Below are positions 1 through 11,900 of a DNA stretch of 64,000 nucleotides, in pieces. Position 1 is the stretch's first letter; every line of letters starts with the position of its first letter. Made by a program: the position numbers and the translations under genes. This DNA comes from Boswellia sacra (lineage: Eukaryota; Streptophyta; Magnoliopsida; Sapindales; Burseraceae), in contig SNVD02011117.1 of the NCBI GenBank assembly GCA_013180625.2, positions 186,001 to 250,000 of the forward strand, given 5' to 3'. The notes under the pieces are model-generated. The model saw only the letters and a list, made by a program, of their open reading frames with translations, was not told the origin of the DNA and ran no database searches.

Positions 1-154
1 CAAATGGCCATGATTTAAGGCTAATACTCTGCAGGAATGGTTAATTTTGTGGTGAAGTAACCGATGTATATTATTTTCTTTGATTCGTGATCACCATTTT
101 CTGAACGGGGGAAAAGAAGTTAACATTTTCTTCTTTTGAAAATTCTGTATGCAG

Positions 155-1503
155 ATTCTGGATACAAATCCACAACTTTTTTTCCATCTCCAACAGCAGA
201 GGTTAATAGAATTAATTCGGAATGGAAAAGTCGAAGAGGCCTTGGAGTTTGCTCAGGAGGAGCTTGCACCAAGGGGAGAAGAGAATGTAATACTTGGTTT
301 GAATAGCTTTATTTTTGGTTATGTGGTTATGAGTTGTATTTTGGCCTATTATTGATGCTGATACTTGGTTCTAAGAAAATTAAGTTTTCTGCAGCAAGGC
401 TTTTTAGAAGAGTTGGAGAGGACTGTTGCATTACTGGCTTTTGAAGATGTATCCAACTGCCCTGTTGGAGAGCTTCTGGACATATCACAGAGACTGAAAA
501 CCGCAAGTGAGGTTAATGCAGCCATCCTCACAAGCCAGAGTCATGAAAAAGGTTAACATGGTTGATGTATTACCTTTGACATTTTCAATATTTTATACGG
601 AGATTTGTGTTTAAAATTATTTGGATAGAAAGAATTCCCTCGAATAACTTCATCAAGGAAATGGAAATGTGGTTTAACTTGCCAGGCTGACTGATTTTGT
701 ATGACTGCATCTTGTTTCAGATTAATTATATATGTTTTTGTTTTGATTTGGGTTCTCTTGCTGTTTTGACTCAGATTTAACCTTTCGTACTATTTTTAAA
801 TCATTTTAGTATTTAGGACTCCTCCTTCTTGTGCTTAGCAAGTCCTGTTGTAACTTCTGTTTGAGTCAATAAATATACCCTTCTTTTTTCCTTACCAAAA
901 ATTTACATTAATTATGTATTTGCATACTAGTCTTCACTCATGTCACTTGGTGATGCTAGAAAGTCGTTCCAAATGGTTCTCTGTCAAAATGCTTCTTGCA
1001 TATTGCAGCCATCAAGTTATGGTCAGGTGTCCTTGAGCCTGAAACTTCTATCATCTGGAGGGATAGATTATGTGAGATTACTAAATTTGTCATGAACCAT
1101 GGACCATTTAAAATAGGTTGGATCTACCACATAAAAATGGAGACATCTGTGAATGAATATTTAACCGGGCAGAAAATGTTACACTGATTGACCATTTCTG
1201 GGAGATACTGATTAGTTGCTGCCTAACATTTAGATTTTCCAATATTGGAGGTTGGTCAATGGGGTCTTTAATTGGCCTCTTTAGCTACTTTACATGTACC
1301 TTTTAAGATACTTGCTCATTTATCTTGATAATTCTACATTTCTTCTAGACTTAAATCAGCTTTTTTTGTTTTCTTATATAGATCCTAAGCTTCCAAGCTT
1401 GTTAAAGATGCTGGTGTGGGCTCAGAACCAACTTGATGAAAAAGCTGCTTATCCTCGCATAAATGATTTATCTACTGCAAAGCTGGAAGATCCTGCTGTT
1501 TGA
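155..1503 (+). CDS. GID8: GID8-like CTLH/CRA domain protein, 3' part (exons 155-286, 395-551, 1382-1503)
   Basis: Three exons encode the C-terminal 136 residues of a protein I recognise as the plant homologue of Glucose-induced degradation protein 8. The first starts after TGCAG with [20 protein letters not shown], the end of the CTLH motif; exon 2 opens with [19 protein letters not shown] and exon 3 with the second base of the codon for [11 protein letters not shown], both in the CRA region. The protein ends KLEDPAV before TGA at 1501-1503. Exons join in frame at GT-AG sites (donors at 287 and 552, acceptors ending 394 and 1381). The LisH domain and first half of CTLH must lie upstream of the window. 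In yeast and animals GID8 is a scaffold subunit of the GID/CTLH E3 ubiquitin ligase; a like role here is inferred. The 830-base second intron holds only a chance 63-codon frame. Confidence 0.9.
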
Positions 1504-2288
1504 AAGGCATGGAAGTTCATGAGGACGATACAAGCCATCTTGATTGAACAGAGATTAATGGAAGGATTCATCATGCATGTACTGATAGTGCAAAGTGACT
1601 GTAGCTAGGAATTTGTTGGATGGTTGATGTTTATTATCTTTTTAGATGATGTTCAGTTGGTTCAAGCCCTTGTACAATTTATTGTTAATACGTTTTTCTT
1701 TTACCAGATTGTGGGATTTCGTGGTCAATTTTAAGCAAAACAGAATTAGATCTACTTGGTGCTATTGGTGTTATTTCTACTGCAAACCCTTACTATTGCC
1801 TTCAAGGTGCATGATCAGTAGTGTTCGTACAGCTGTTGCAACTTGGTCTTATTTCATTTTCTTGGCATTTACTTGTTCTCTCTTTCGTGCTACTTATCTC
1901 GAAATGTATAACAGTTATAGTTCACTGGTATGTTAAACTTTGTTGTTGTTATTAGTGAAGGCAAGAGTTGTTCTTTACCTGCTGAAGTTAAATTGATTAT
2001 GGCGCCCTAATTGTTTACAAAAGCAACCCTAATCGTAAATTATTGATATGATTAGCATGTGGTTCTATTTTCTTGAATTCAAGACGCTGGACTAAATTAG
2101 ATTGATGAAATCGGTACAATAGAAATCAAGAGAGAGAAACTAACATGAAGGTTTACATCTTGAAATGTATAACGAAAATTTGGAGCAAAAATTCTCCTTG
2201 AACAGCTTCCATTTACTTCAACTCCTCACAGAAGCCGTGGAACTGACCAATCCCGTCTACCAAACAAAACTTTCTGTACTGTTCCTTA
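1504..2288. other. 3' UTR of GID8 and convergent intergenic gap
   Basis: This stretch follows the GID8 stop and runs into the 3' end of the oppositely oriented small gene. It is T-rich, as expected for 3' UTR sequence. The open frame at 1646-1936 has no recognisable domain and lies in the probable UTR, so I do not call it a gene. Confidence 0.5.
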
Positions 2289-2588
2289 TCACTGAGATTC
2301 CACCCAAAGAACATAAACCCACATGACGTTATTGCTTTCTGAACAATCTTGAAACTTTCTTCGTTTGACTGCATTTGCTCCCAAAGCCAAATGGCGACTA
2401 CCAATACCATCATCAAAATTCAAAGCATAACTAGAAGGGTCATACTGGAACTTGGACTGCTGTTTGCTCCCATTCCTCACAGCCTTCTTCACTGCTGCTC
2501 TAACTCTCCAAAACAGGCTCTTGCATTGCTTTTTACCGTAGCTGTTCACCCACTCCAATCTGCCCAAGAGACCCAGTTTTATGACCAT
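2289..2588 (-). CDS. Small conserved plant protein of unknown function (99 aa)
   Basis: An intronless ATG-to-stop frame of 99 codons. I recognise the pattern but no function: a basic, aromatic N-terminal segment (KQCKSLFWRVRAAVKKAVRN, residues ~20-39), then FQYDPSSYALNFDDG (~48-62), then a C-terminus ending WVYVLWVESQ. This layout recurs in many small, uncharacterised angiosperm proteins, from memory of the family and not from a search. There is no signal peptide and no clear membrane span; the basic helix-like N-terminus could bind a membrane or nucleic acid, but that is speculation. It is convergent with GID8. The overlapping frame at 2213-2416 (-) and the antisense frame at 2349-2675 (+) are shadows. 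Start chosen at the first ATG of the frame. Confidence 0.75.
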   Translation of the reverse strand: MVIKLGLLGRLEWVNSYGKKQCKSLFWRVRAAVKKAVRNGSKQQSKFQYDPSSYALNFDDGIGSRHLALGANAVKRRKFQDCSESNNVMWVYVLWVESQ

Positions 2589-3532
2589 TTCTCACTCACG
2601 GCTGAACCCAGAAACCTCAGAAACTTAACTTGGAAAACAGAAGCAACCCCTCCAAGAACCCGGAGGAAGTTTTAGCGATAAGGCATAAATAGAAGCAGAA
2701 CAACTTTCAATTTGTTATGGGAACAAAAGGTGAGAGTAAAGACAACCAAGAAAGCTCTCAACTTTAGAAGGGAGAGAATAAATTTGAGCAGAAAGCAAAG
2801 ACAGATACTGCAACTCTTTTTGGTCTTCAAAAGAAGCTGTGGCATGGCAGCTTCAATTAGCAATAACGTAGCTTTTCTGGGGAATTACATTGGGATGCTG
2901 AAATTCCATCATCCTTTCAAGAGTCAGACAAAGAAAGGCTGAAAAATGGATGGATGCAGTGGGCAGAGAGCCTCTCATGGTCTTATCACTGTCATATATT
3001 GTAGTTGAAGGTTAAGTTATTTAATAGCTTTGTGCTAGTAGCCACTTCATCATGAGCACCTCGTCCCTTCTAGTGTTGTGTTTTCCTTAGAGACAAAGCT
3101 TGGTACATTTGCATTAACTACCATTCTACATGTAAATTTTGATTGCCCCTTAACCAAGACAAATGTGGGACTGTAATTTGCAATGTAACACAATCTTACC
3201 TTATTTTGAAGTCAAAGCATATGTTAATAAATGTTAATGGAATACGTTTCATGATTGTGACAATACTTAGCTTCTTGGTTTAAAAACTTTTGTCAGCTAT
3301 CCTACTATATGGGTCCACTGAAGATATGCAAAGGCTCTGGTCTCTGCAGAACATGCAAAACAAAAGTGATATTCTTGGCCATGGAACTCTACAGTGATCA
3401 ATCAAATCAAAGTTGCCTTTTTGCTCCTAACTCATTTGTCTCCAGCAATAGGCAATGTGAGACTATGTGGGTATTTTGGATACTTAGTGGGCTACTTCGC
3501 TCCTTTTGTCTTCATCTCCAAAGCCATCATGC

Positions 3533-3640
3533 TTCAACTTATTCTCATCTAATTCATTAACGCTCCTTTTTATTAATTTGTCTCATTTCAACTTATTCTC
3601 ATCTAATTCACTAATGCTCCTTTTTATTAATTTGTCTCAT
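3533..3640. repeat. Tandem duplication, 54-bp unit x2
   Basis: Two adjacent 54-base copies (3533-3586 and 3587-3640), each starting TTCAACTTATTCTCATC and ending TTTGTCTCAT. They differ at two bases only (ATTAACG versus ACTAATG), so the duplication is young. It creates no convincing reading frame. Confidence 0.9.
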
Positions 3641-4284
3641 TTTGCAGACTTCTTCTGCATATTTTGGTTCGCGCCCAATTTCTATTAATGTGCACCAGAA
3701 CTGCTAAGTGCTAGCCGTTGCTAATTATGGAAGATAAGGGTCTGGTCTCATTCATGTCAGATGAGCTGTCATTCCGAACCAACTGAGCAATCTTTGTCTC
3801 TAACTTTGTCAGCATTTTCCTTGCAGCCTTTCTTTATATTTTGGTGGAGAAAGCATTAAATGGAAAAACATCCATCTCAATATTGCGTTTTATACGGGCA
3901 TCAGTCTAATGCTGTTAGGCTTATTAGTTGTTACTCACTAATCTAATCTTTGATTGTTAAGTTTTTGTAGATTTTGAAGCCACAGATTATGTTACATAAC
4001 ATGAAACTAAAACAGTTATATCAGAAATAACATACTTAAAAACAAAAGTGCATAGAGGGGGTTCAGCTTAAACAAACCTATATCCACTAGTCGTCAAGCT
4101 GCAAATTACTATATCGTTCGTGTGTTGTAATTTACTATATCGTTCGTGTTTACGAGGACTAGAACATTTACAGTTAAAGAACTCACTCTTCTCTCACACT
4201 CACTTATTCTACATAAACCGTATTCTCTCTCCAAAACTTCAATTATAGTAAACCAACTCTCTAAAACTTTGCTACACTTCAACC

Positions 4285-4309
4285 TAACAGTTTGAGTCTC
4301 AAACTGTTA
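4285..4309. repeat. Perfect palindrome, 12-bp arms around one base
   Basis: TAACAGTTTGAG, a single T, then CTCAAACTGTTA. The arms match without error and would form a hairpin. It lies in gene-poor DNA and could be a transposon terminus or chance. Confidence 0.85.
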
Positions 4310-5414
4310 TACAACTTTCCTAAATGTAATATTCAATATCTATTAAATATTCATAAACATGATAAAGGATAAAGCTAATCAAAATCTCAGGCTAACAAAT
4401 AAAGTCCAGTAACTGTACTAAACAGCTTGCATATAAGAAGACTACTAGACTCAAAATAAAATTCTTTTATTACGTCCATCAAGCAATCTTTATTGTCTAA
4501 AGATTCTTCAAGATCTTTTAGATATCTTCTAAAATTTGCATATCTTGAAGACTAGGAAAGCATTTTCACGTTAGGATTATTAATGATGAACGATGATCAT
4601 AATCTTTCATAAATCTAGATAAAATAAAACACTTTTCAATCATAAAACAATATTCTTAGCTGGACCAGTAAAAACAGAAAATAATTTAAAGCAGAATCAA
4701 ATCCTTATTTTTCTCCAAAACAGCCAACACAGCAATGTTACATATTGACACATGGCATTACACGTGCCATTATCCTAACAGTTTTGGTGAGTCAGATTTT
4801 GCCACCTAGTATTTTCTCGAATTGGGTCTGCCCAATCATGCACGCAGGTTTCCATGGTTATTTTAACTTGGCGGACCCCATTCTCTTGATAAATGAACTG
4901 ATTGCTGCAACTTGTTATCGTTAATGATCGAATGTTAAAAATAAACCTTTTCCGGAACAAACATTGATCACAGTGTGGAAGCCTAAAATTACCATACGAG
5001 AGCAGACATTTTCACTTGCTAGCTCAAATGTGCCCATATCTATACCAGAAATAGCCGGATCTTTTCTTTGCTATACTTTCATGCAGCTATATTCTCTTAC
5101 TTGTCCCCAGTTCTTCTAGTGCTTTTAACAGTTTTTTATCTGCATCAAACTTCCTTGTGTTAAGCTTTTCCATCCACATTTAATAAGATCTTGTCTCAAT
5201 AACAATAATCACTTTTCTGGAAGGCTTTTTTTTGGGCCCGTTGGACTCAAGTCAACAACTTGCCTAACTATTGGTCAGAAATTAGAATATTGAACATGAA
5301 TTTTCTTGTGAAATGGGCTTGTCACCAGCGGTTGAATATGTATGAGACTCTGAATGGGGTAATTAACATTGTCATCCCTATAATTCAAGTGCAGTAATGT
5401 TCTTCTTTTAATCT

Positions 5415-6440
5415 TTGATTAAGTAACATAAAGATTCATATTTTTTAAATTTCGTTAGTCAATCTGTTAGCCATAAAAGTATATTAGTCTTTGCACTCAT
5501 TTGTTTTATTCAAAAAATTAAAAAATTTCATTAGTCAATCCGTTAATCTTATTCAAGAAGTTAAAAAATTTCATTAATCAATCCGTTAGCCATAAGGGCA
5601 TATTTGTCTCTGCACTTATTTTTCTTTTTCAAGAAACTAAAAAGAAGGTATGGTGTGGGAGTAGGACTCAAACCTTGATTATGTATAAATAAAGAGAATG
5701 TTGAAACCACCAAGTTAGATCATTAACAATAAAGAATTTTAAGTTAATAAATTAAATATCATGAAAAACTGCAACAACACATGCCATATTCAAGAAATTA
5801 TAATTAAAAATTGTACTATAATTTCGAAAGGAAAATTATTTAGCATAACCTTTAAAAATAAAAAAATCTAAAAAAGATAATGGTTTTTTTAAAAAAATTA
5901 TTTTAATTTAGACTACAATTTCCAAAGGAAAATTATTTAGCATAACTTATAAAAATAAAAATTTCACAAAAGAAAATTGTAGTTTAAATGGTTTTTTTTT
6001 ATTTTATTTTTACTTTGAAATAAGTACAATTTTCTCCTTTAATTCGAAAATTAAGTAGTTGAAGAAGAAATTGGTAGTTTAAACTTTTCAAATTAAAAAA
6101 ATATTTAAATTACCATTTTCTTTTATGAAATTTTTATTTTTAAAAGTTATGTTTAATAATTTTTCTTTAAAAATGGTAGTACAATTTTTAATTATTATTG
6201 TTTATTATTATGTATTGTTATAGTTTTTAAGGATATTTAGTATATTAACTCAAAACACTTTATTGTTAAAGGTTTAGTTTAGTGGTTTCAATACTCTCTG
6301 TCCTTATATATAACCCAATTCTAGTAATATATCCTTATGGCTAACGTTGAATAAGGCAAACGAGTGCAAAAACAAAAATACCCTTATAACTACTGGATTA
6401 AAATGAATTTAAAAAATTGAGATCTTTATATCACTTCGTC
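5415..6440. mobile_element. Foldback (long inverted repeat) element, about 1 kb
   Basis: The two halves are reverse complements of each other over roughly 400 bases. Matching segments, read from the outside in: AACATAAAGATT at ~5425 against reverse-complemented GATATAAAGATCT at ~6420; TTTGCACTCATTTGTTTTATT at ~5492 against ~6355-6375; a segment with GTTGAAACCACC and AACAATAAAG at ~5700-5735 against ~6260-6290; and AAAGGAAAATTATTTAGCAT at ~5827 and again at ~5921 against ~6140-6170. The left arm also holds partial extra copies of the outer repeat near 5525 and 5568. There is no transposase frame. Best described as a non-autonomous foldback or MITE-like element; superfamily unknown. Ends are approximate and I did not find a clear target duplication. 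Confidence 0.75.
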
Positions 6441-7878
6441 AAATACTACAAGAAAGAGCGGTACTTTACTCAAACTATGGGGGTAAGAATGTTGACCACT
6501 CCTTCTGAATACCTTCTGAATAGGGGTGCTGGGCTTGCCTTTTTAAGGTTTTATCGATGCCCAACATACACAATACCATTTGTCTGTTCCCAGGAGACAG
6601 TGGATTTTTAATTTAAGAGAGGAATACTACTTCTATACACTATCAGATTGATTGGTTTTCCCGGCACATGGCATGTTACTTCTGTTTCCCGTACATAAAA
6701 CACGCAGCCTATTGTCTCGAATCTATTTAGAAGATCAAGTTAATAGATCCCACTAGCATACTTTATTATGAAATTAAGTACTTTATGGGCCGACCCTTTC
6801 TTGATAAGCTTGCCTTATTGCCTAGAGCCGAAATTGTGTTGGCTTAACAAGAGCATCAATGAGAGATTCGAGATGTTTTGTGTATCGTGATTCATGTCGT
6901 AGTAGTATCTTATATGGATTTGCTTCTTTAGTCTTTTTAAGTGCTTTTTCAAAGTATTTCCTTAGTACATGCATGCTTGGATTGGAGACCCTTCTCTCCG
7001 TCTCACACTCATAAATTTTACGACAAAATGATTAAGAATCTGACCCCGAGTCCTGCTAAATGTTTCACAAGATTTGATTCAAAAAATATCTGAACTGTTG
7101 CGTAGAGATGGATAAAATTATATTTGAAAATGAATGAGATGGGAATGGGATTAGTAATTATCGCCATGGATTTGGATGGGCTAGGCGAATGATGGCCAGA
7201 TGGGCCGGTCCAATATACATGATTAACCTCGATTGTCCATTTTTAACCGTTTATTACAAAGTATAGAAGAGGAGTACTAGGGCAAGCCACTCGTCAGGAC
7301 TAGTTAGTAGCACTTCTCAATGATGAGATAGATCGTAAAATTGTATGTTTTCAATGACAAGACTTATGAAAAAATCTTTCTTCTAAAATGAGTGATCCTA
7401 AGTGGAAGTGTTGATTGAATGGTCAAGGTCACTCTCTCACTTGTATACAAAGTGGGAGTCCAAACAATAATATTCTTACAAGACAATAAAGTATGAACCA
7501 AAACGATGACCATTTTTTAACCTTAAAAGGTTGTCTCCTCGTTCTCTCCTTCGATTCCCCTACATTTTGATCTTGAAATCACCGAAAATCTAATGCAAGA
7601 GAGAAACCAAATTAGAAACCCCAACGAAATTTTTAATCGATTAGTTGTGTCAACAACATGAACAAGAGAACTCTAGTTTTTTTCACCGATGCTTAAATGC
7701 CACTCAACCTCACGATGCCCAATTCTTTGTCGATGCTAACGATATGCTCTTTGTTGTATCCTCCGCTAGCCCTTCCATTACTTTCAACATTAAAACTCCT
7801 CCATTTGACGTCTATTATCTATATATACCATAGAAATAACAAATAAAAATCTTACGTATCATCTTCCTTGCCACTCCA
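6441..7878. other. Intergenic; probable promoter region of the kelch gene
   Basis: No gene is supported. Short frames at 6417-6611 and 7645-7833 have no recognisable content. The last few hundred bases should contain the promoter and 5' UTR of the kelch gene. Confidence 0.4.
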
Positions 7879-8979
7879 ATGGGGTCTTTACCCTCCCCAT
7901 CACGATCTGTAACACCACCACAATCACCGGAAAATAACTCTTCCGGCCACCAAGTCTATGTCTCGTTTTGTCCGAGAGAGTCAGGGCCAAGATCAAACAT
8001 TTCAAATTGGATAGAATGCTACAATCCATCAAACAATGCATGGAGTCACGTAAGCTACATCCCTCACATTATCGAAAATCATGTTTTGAAGGGTTTTTCT
8101 ATGGTTTCATTGGGTGACTCAATTTATATAATTGGTGGTCGTTTATGTCACAAGGGGAGAGTCAATGCCTCCAACAAATTTGATGAGTTTAACGTCGAGG
8201 TTTTATCGGTGGTACTACGTTACAATGTTCGATCCAAGGAGTGGTTCAATTGTGCACCACTGCGGGTGCCAAGGTACGATTTTGGTTGCACTGTATGTGA
8301 CAATAAAATTTATGTAGGAGGAGGGAAGTCCAATTTGGAAAGTGCTAGGGGAGTTTCATCGGCAGAAGTGTATGATCCAGCAATTGATGAGTGGACGGCT
8401 TTGCCTAACATGAACACATTGAGATACAAATGTGTTGGAGTGACATGGCAGGGGAAAATTTACATGGTTGGGGGATTTGCTGAGAGAGCTGACTCAGATG
8501 GTTTGGTGCAGTTTACGGAGCGTAGCTCGGTTGAGCTGTACGACACGCAAGCAGGAAAGTGGAACCTCGTGGCTGGGATGTGGCAATTGGATGTTCCACC
8601 TAATCAAATTGTTGAGGTGGATAATAGGCTATTTAGCTCGGGGGATTGCTTGACGGCATGGAAAGGTCACATTGAAGCATATGATGGGAAGCTTAACATG
8701 TGGTACGAAGTTGATGGATCTCGCCTTCAAACAATCAATTCACCAATGTTCACAAGTGGAGCTCCAATCCAGCGGCAATACTTGACCATGGCCCCAATTG
8801 GGACACATTTATACTTCTTAGCAGGCTATCAGATGGCTGGGGAGCTCTCACAAACAGTGACAACGGTGCATGTATTTGACACTACGGCTACTAGTGATGC
8901 TTGGAGGAGTTGTGAGCCAATGATAGAGGAAGGAGGAAAAGAGCTTTGCAGCCATTGCTGTGTTTTTCAACCTGCGTAG
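7879..8979 (+). CDS. Kelch-repeat protein, intronless (366 aa)
   Basis: One uninterrupted ATG-to-TAG frame. After a Ser/Pro-rich N-terminus (residues 1-25) come about five kelch blades, each with the usual Gly pair before a hydrophobic strand end: IIGG near residue 85, VGGG near 147, MVGGF near 197, a degenerate SSGD near 255 and LAGY near 315. Spaced Tyr and Trp residues (VYDPAIDEWTALPNM, VELYDTQAGKWNLV) are typical of the fold. No F-box is visible at the N-terminus, where many plant kelch proteins have one, so it may be a stand-alone propeller or a relative that lost the F-box. Kelch propellers bind protein partners; the partner is unknown. The start is the first ATG in the frame. Lack of introns could reflect old retroposition but is also common in this family. 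Confidence 0.88.
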   Translation: MGSLPSPSRSVTPPQSPENNSSGHQVYVSFCPRESGPRSNISNWIECYNPSNNAWSHVSYIPHIIENHVLKGFSMVSLGDSIYIIGGRLCHKGRVNASNKFDEFNVEVLSVVLRYNVRSKEWFNCAPLRVPRYDFGCTVCDNKIYVGGGKSNLESARGVSSAEVYDPAIDEWTALPNMNTLRYKCVGVTWQGKIYMVGGFAERADSDGLVQFTERSSVELYDTQAGKWNLVAGMWQLDVPPNQIVEVDNRLFSSGDCLTAWKGHIEAYDGKLNMWYEVDGSRLQTINSPMFTSGAPIQRQYLTMAPIGTHLYFLAGYQMAGELSQTVTTVHVFDTTATSDAWRSCEPMIEEGGKELCSHCCVFQPA

Positions 8980-11900
8980 CTTTTCCATATACCCCTGGGC
9001 TGGATACTCAACTAGTGAGCGCCATAGCAATCTCAATGATTCTGTGTACCTCGAGACCAAATAAGAAAAAAGAATCTTGTAAAAGAAAACCTTTTAAACA
9101 TTTCATTAGATTGATTTTGATAAATTTTGAACACTACTATTATTGTTCTCAGTTCTCTTGACATAGATCATATTATAATGCATTGAGTGTATCAGTTTTA
9201 TATAAAAATTGATTCAACCTTTTATGTATGTTTTTCAACTTTCATATGGGTATGGATATATGTGCTTTTTCAATTTTTTCATGCTCATTGTATTATATCC
9301 AAGTTTTTTATGTTTGTTTTATCTTCTATATACAATGATGTATCGAAAAACTTAATACAAAGTAACCATATCCCTCAACATACGTAAAATTTTCTTTCAA
9401 AGCAATTAATGGTAATTAAAACTTGGTATTGAGTCAATATATGAATATGGCAATGTGGGTAACATCAGTTCATCTCAACCTCAGCCTCTTAAGTTGTAGG
9501 CCAGGGAGATGGGTTACTGCAGAAATGGTATTGAATGAAACTGGAAGGTTTGATAGATAAAGGAGATCAGCACAAAGGGCCTGCAGGACTCTCTGTGTAA
9601 GAGGTAGATTCATTATGTTTGTCCAAATCTGGAAAGAAGCCAGTGGGCATTCATGATTATGTCTTGTTTGGCTTGGTTCAACCACGCGATTAATTTCTTT
9701 ATTATGTCTAATCCATCAACTATAGCTAATATCTCTAAATTGGGTCCGATTGCTCTGTCAAATATGCTAAAAGATAACAGTAACGATAAACTCATTTAGC
9801 TATTCTAATCCGATTCACTATTCTTGATCAAACAATGATGTGCTTCCTACTTGGGCCCTCTTTCAAATGCCCCATGTCTCTCAAGCTTTTACATCACTCA
9901 ACATCCTGCTCTTGGATTGGAAAGGAAAAACAAATTTATCTTTATGTTAAAAGATAATCTATCATGTTTTCGGGTTATATCAAACTAAAGAATTACCATA
10001 TTTAACACATTTACATTTAAAATCTCAATAAAGAAATTAAATGTAATTTTTATCAACATTTATTAAATAATGTCAAAAAAAAAACTCTGAACTGTACCTT
10101 AGGCCTCAATATGAAATGGGTTGAAAAGCCCATTTGGTGAAACTGAACCGTCCAAGATGATCCACATTGGTCAGTTGAGCTGACCGTATAATTGACTAGT
10201 AGAGTCACCAGAGAGGCCTTTAGCTTTAAAGGGAGCCCAATCCCAACCTCGAAACCCATCAAGTAGTCAACTATGTCAAGCTTTTACCACCCTCAAAAGA
10301 AGAGAAAGTGTGACACCAAAAACTCAAGCCATGAAAAAAGCGATAGCCAAGTAATAAAAGATCCTTTCACGTGAGCCATGAACTCGGCCCAGCACGAGCC
10401 ACCAAGCACCTCTGGTCCCTGACCTCACCTGAACATGACTGACCCCACCAGCCCTGACACTCATGACACAAGCCCCATCTCAGCGCCCGTACCCTAGTCT
10501 TTAGTCAATTTCTTCACCTGAACAAGCAATCGCACGTGTGAAGTACACGCACGCCTGCGTTGCCCGACCTTTACCAATTTGACTTGACTAATGAACAACA
10601 CCGAAATGGACGGCTCTGATTTAATGGGGATTGAGAAAAGACGAGAACCGTTGATGTAAAGGACAATCTCCTGAGTAACATGTCCTAGTGTTGGTATGAA
10701 GCTGAAAAAGCCGACAAGGGAAGCTGTTATGTTTCGGAACAACAGAGTGATGCTTTAGCTAATTTCCTTTGATTAATTAGTGATTTTTATTTTGGGAAAA
10801 AAATGAACCATTCCGGATAAAGCCACGTGGCGTGAGAGTGATAAGTGACACGTGGAAACGAGGCATAGATTGGGGTCCGCAGGGTTTGAGTGGTTGGGGA
10901 AACATGGACGCTTATCCCGACACGGCGCATGTGGGAGTTGATGAATCGAATCGAGTTCCCAAATTAGTGTTTTTGTTAATGGAAAGACTCGAAAATGTTT
11001 TCATTTTTCATTATAAAGAAGTGTCTTTTAGAGTAGTTTTTAACTTTTACGTAAATTACAAGTCTCGTTCTTCATATAATCTTTATTAACAACCTTTTAA
11101 TAATCTGTCATTAGATTTATCATTTATGTTTTACTTAAAGTTGGTTGTGAAATGAGAACATAATGATGACGAACAAAATAATGAATATAAATATTTTTAA
11201 TCATTTTAACTATAATATTGAATATAAATATTTAAACTAGTTTTATTTTACATTTATGATTAAAAAAACCCATTTTTTAAATTTTTTTCCTATCTTATGG
11301 TTACTAAACTTACCTAGTTAACTAATCAAACGATAATTGTGAAGCAATTCTGAAAAAAAAAAAAATCATACACCAATTGACATGCATAATAACATGTAAA
11401 AAAGAAAAGTTTTTATTGTATTCAATTAATATAAAGAATTAAACATCTTCCAATTTAAGGGTATAATAAATAATTATGTTAATTTTTTTTAAATTGAGTA
11501 GTGTTATATTTCTAAAAAATGATGTAATCAAAATGGCATGATATAATTTTAAAGTTAACACATCATCCATTACATCATCAACTCAGCCATTTAGTTTTTA
11601 TTAGTTGACTATATATCATTTGAGATACAAAATTTAAGATATAATTTAGAGTGTATATAATTATACACAAAAATAATATTTAAATAAATAACAATGGTTT
11701 CTTTAAATAATAAGAATATAGCATTAGCTAAAATGTAAAATTTCTTAACAATGAAATTATGATTTAGAAAGTTCATAATAATTAAAAATGTTTGTATTTT
11801 GTATTATCGGTGTTTCAATAGAATTGACAGGTAAGCTGCTGAGGTGGCAGTGCTAGCCCTCGCACTCGTGGCTCGACTGGAGAAGAGGATTCAATGAGAA

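Larger units (their letters stand above)
2589..5414. other. Gene-poor intergenic stretch
   Basis: No coding gene is supported. The first ~350 bases are the probable promoter and 5' UTR of the minus-strand small gene. Beyond it lie a 54-bp tandem duplication (3533-3640), a duplicated 17-base motif around 4110-4150 (TACTATATCGTTCGTGT twice) and a perfect 12-bp-arm palindrome (4285-4309). The motif CCTAACAGTTT near 4283 recurs near 4773, which could mark the ends of a degraded non-autonomous element, but I could not find matching termini. Confidence 0.4.

Noticed and set aside
1646..1936. 96-codon plus-strand frame rich in Phe, Tyr and Leu
   Set aside because: Lies in the probable 3' UTR of GID8; T-rich composition alone explains the hydrophobic reading.
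2349..2675. 108-codon plus-strand frame
   Set aside because: Antisense to the conserved small minus-strand protein, with no recognisable content.
9470..9795. Minus-strand frames that vaguely resemble retroelement RNase H regions
   Set aside because: No catalytic motif could be placed and frames are broken; the evidence is too weak to call.
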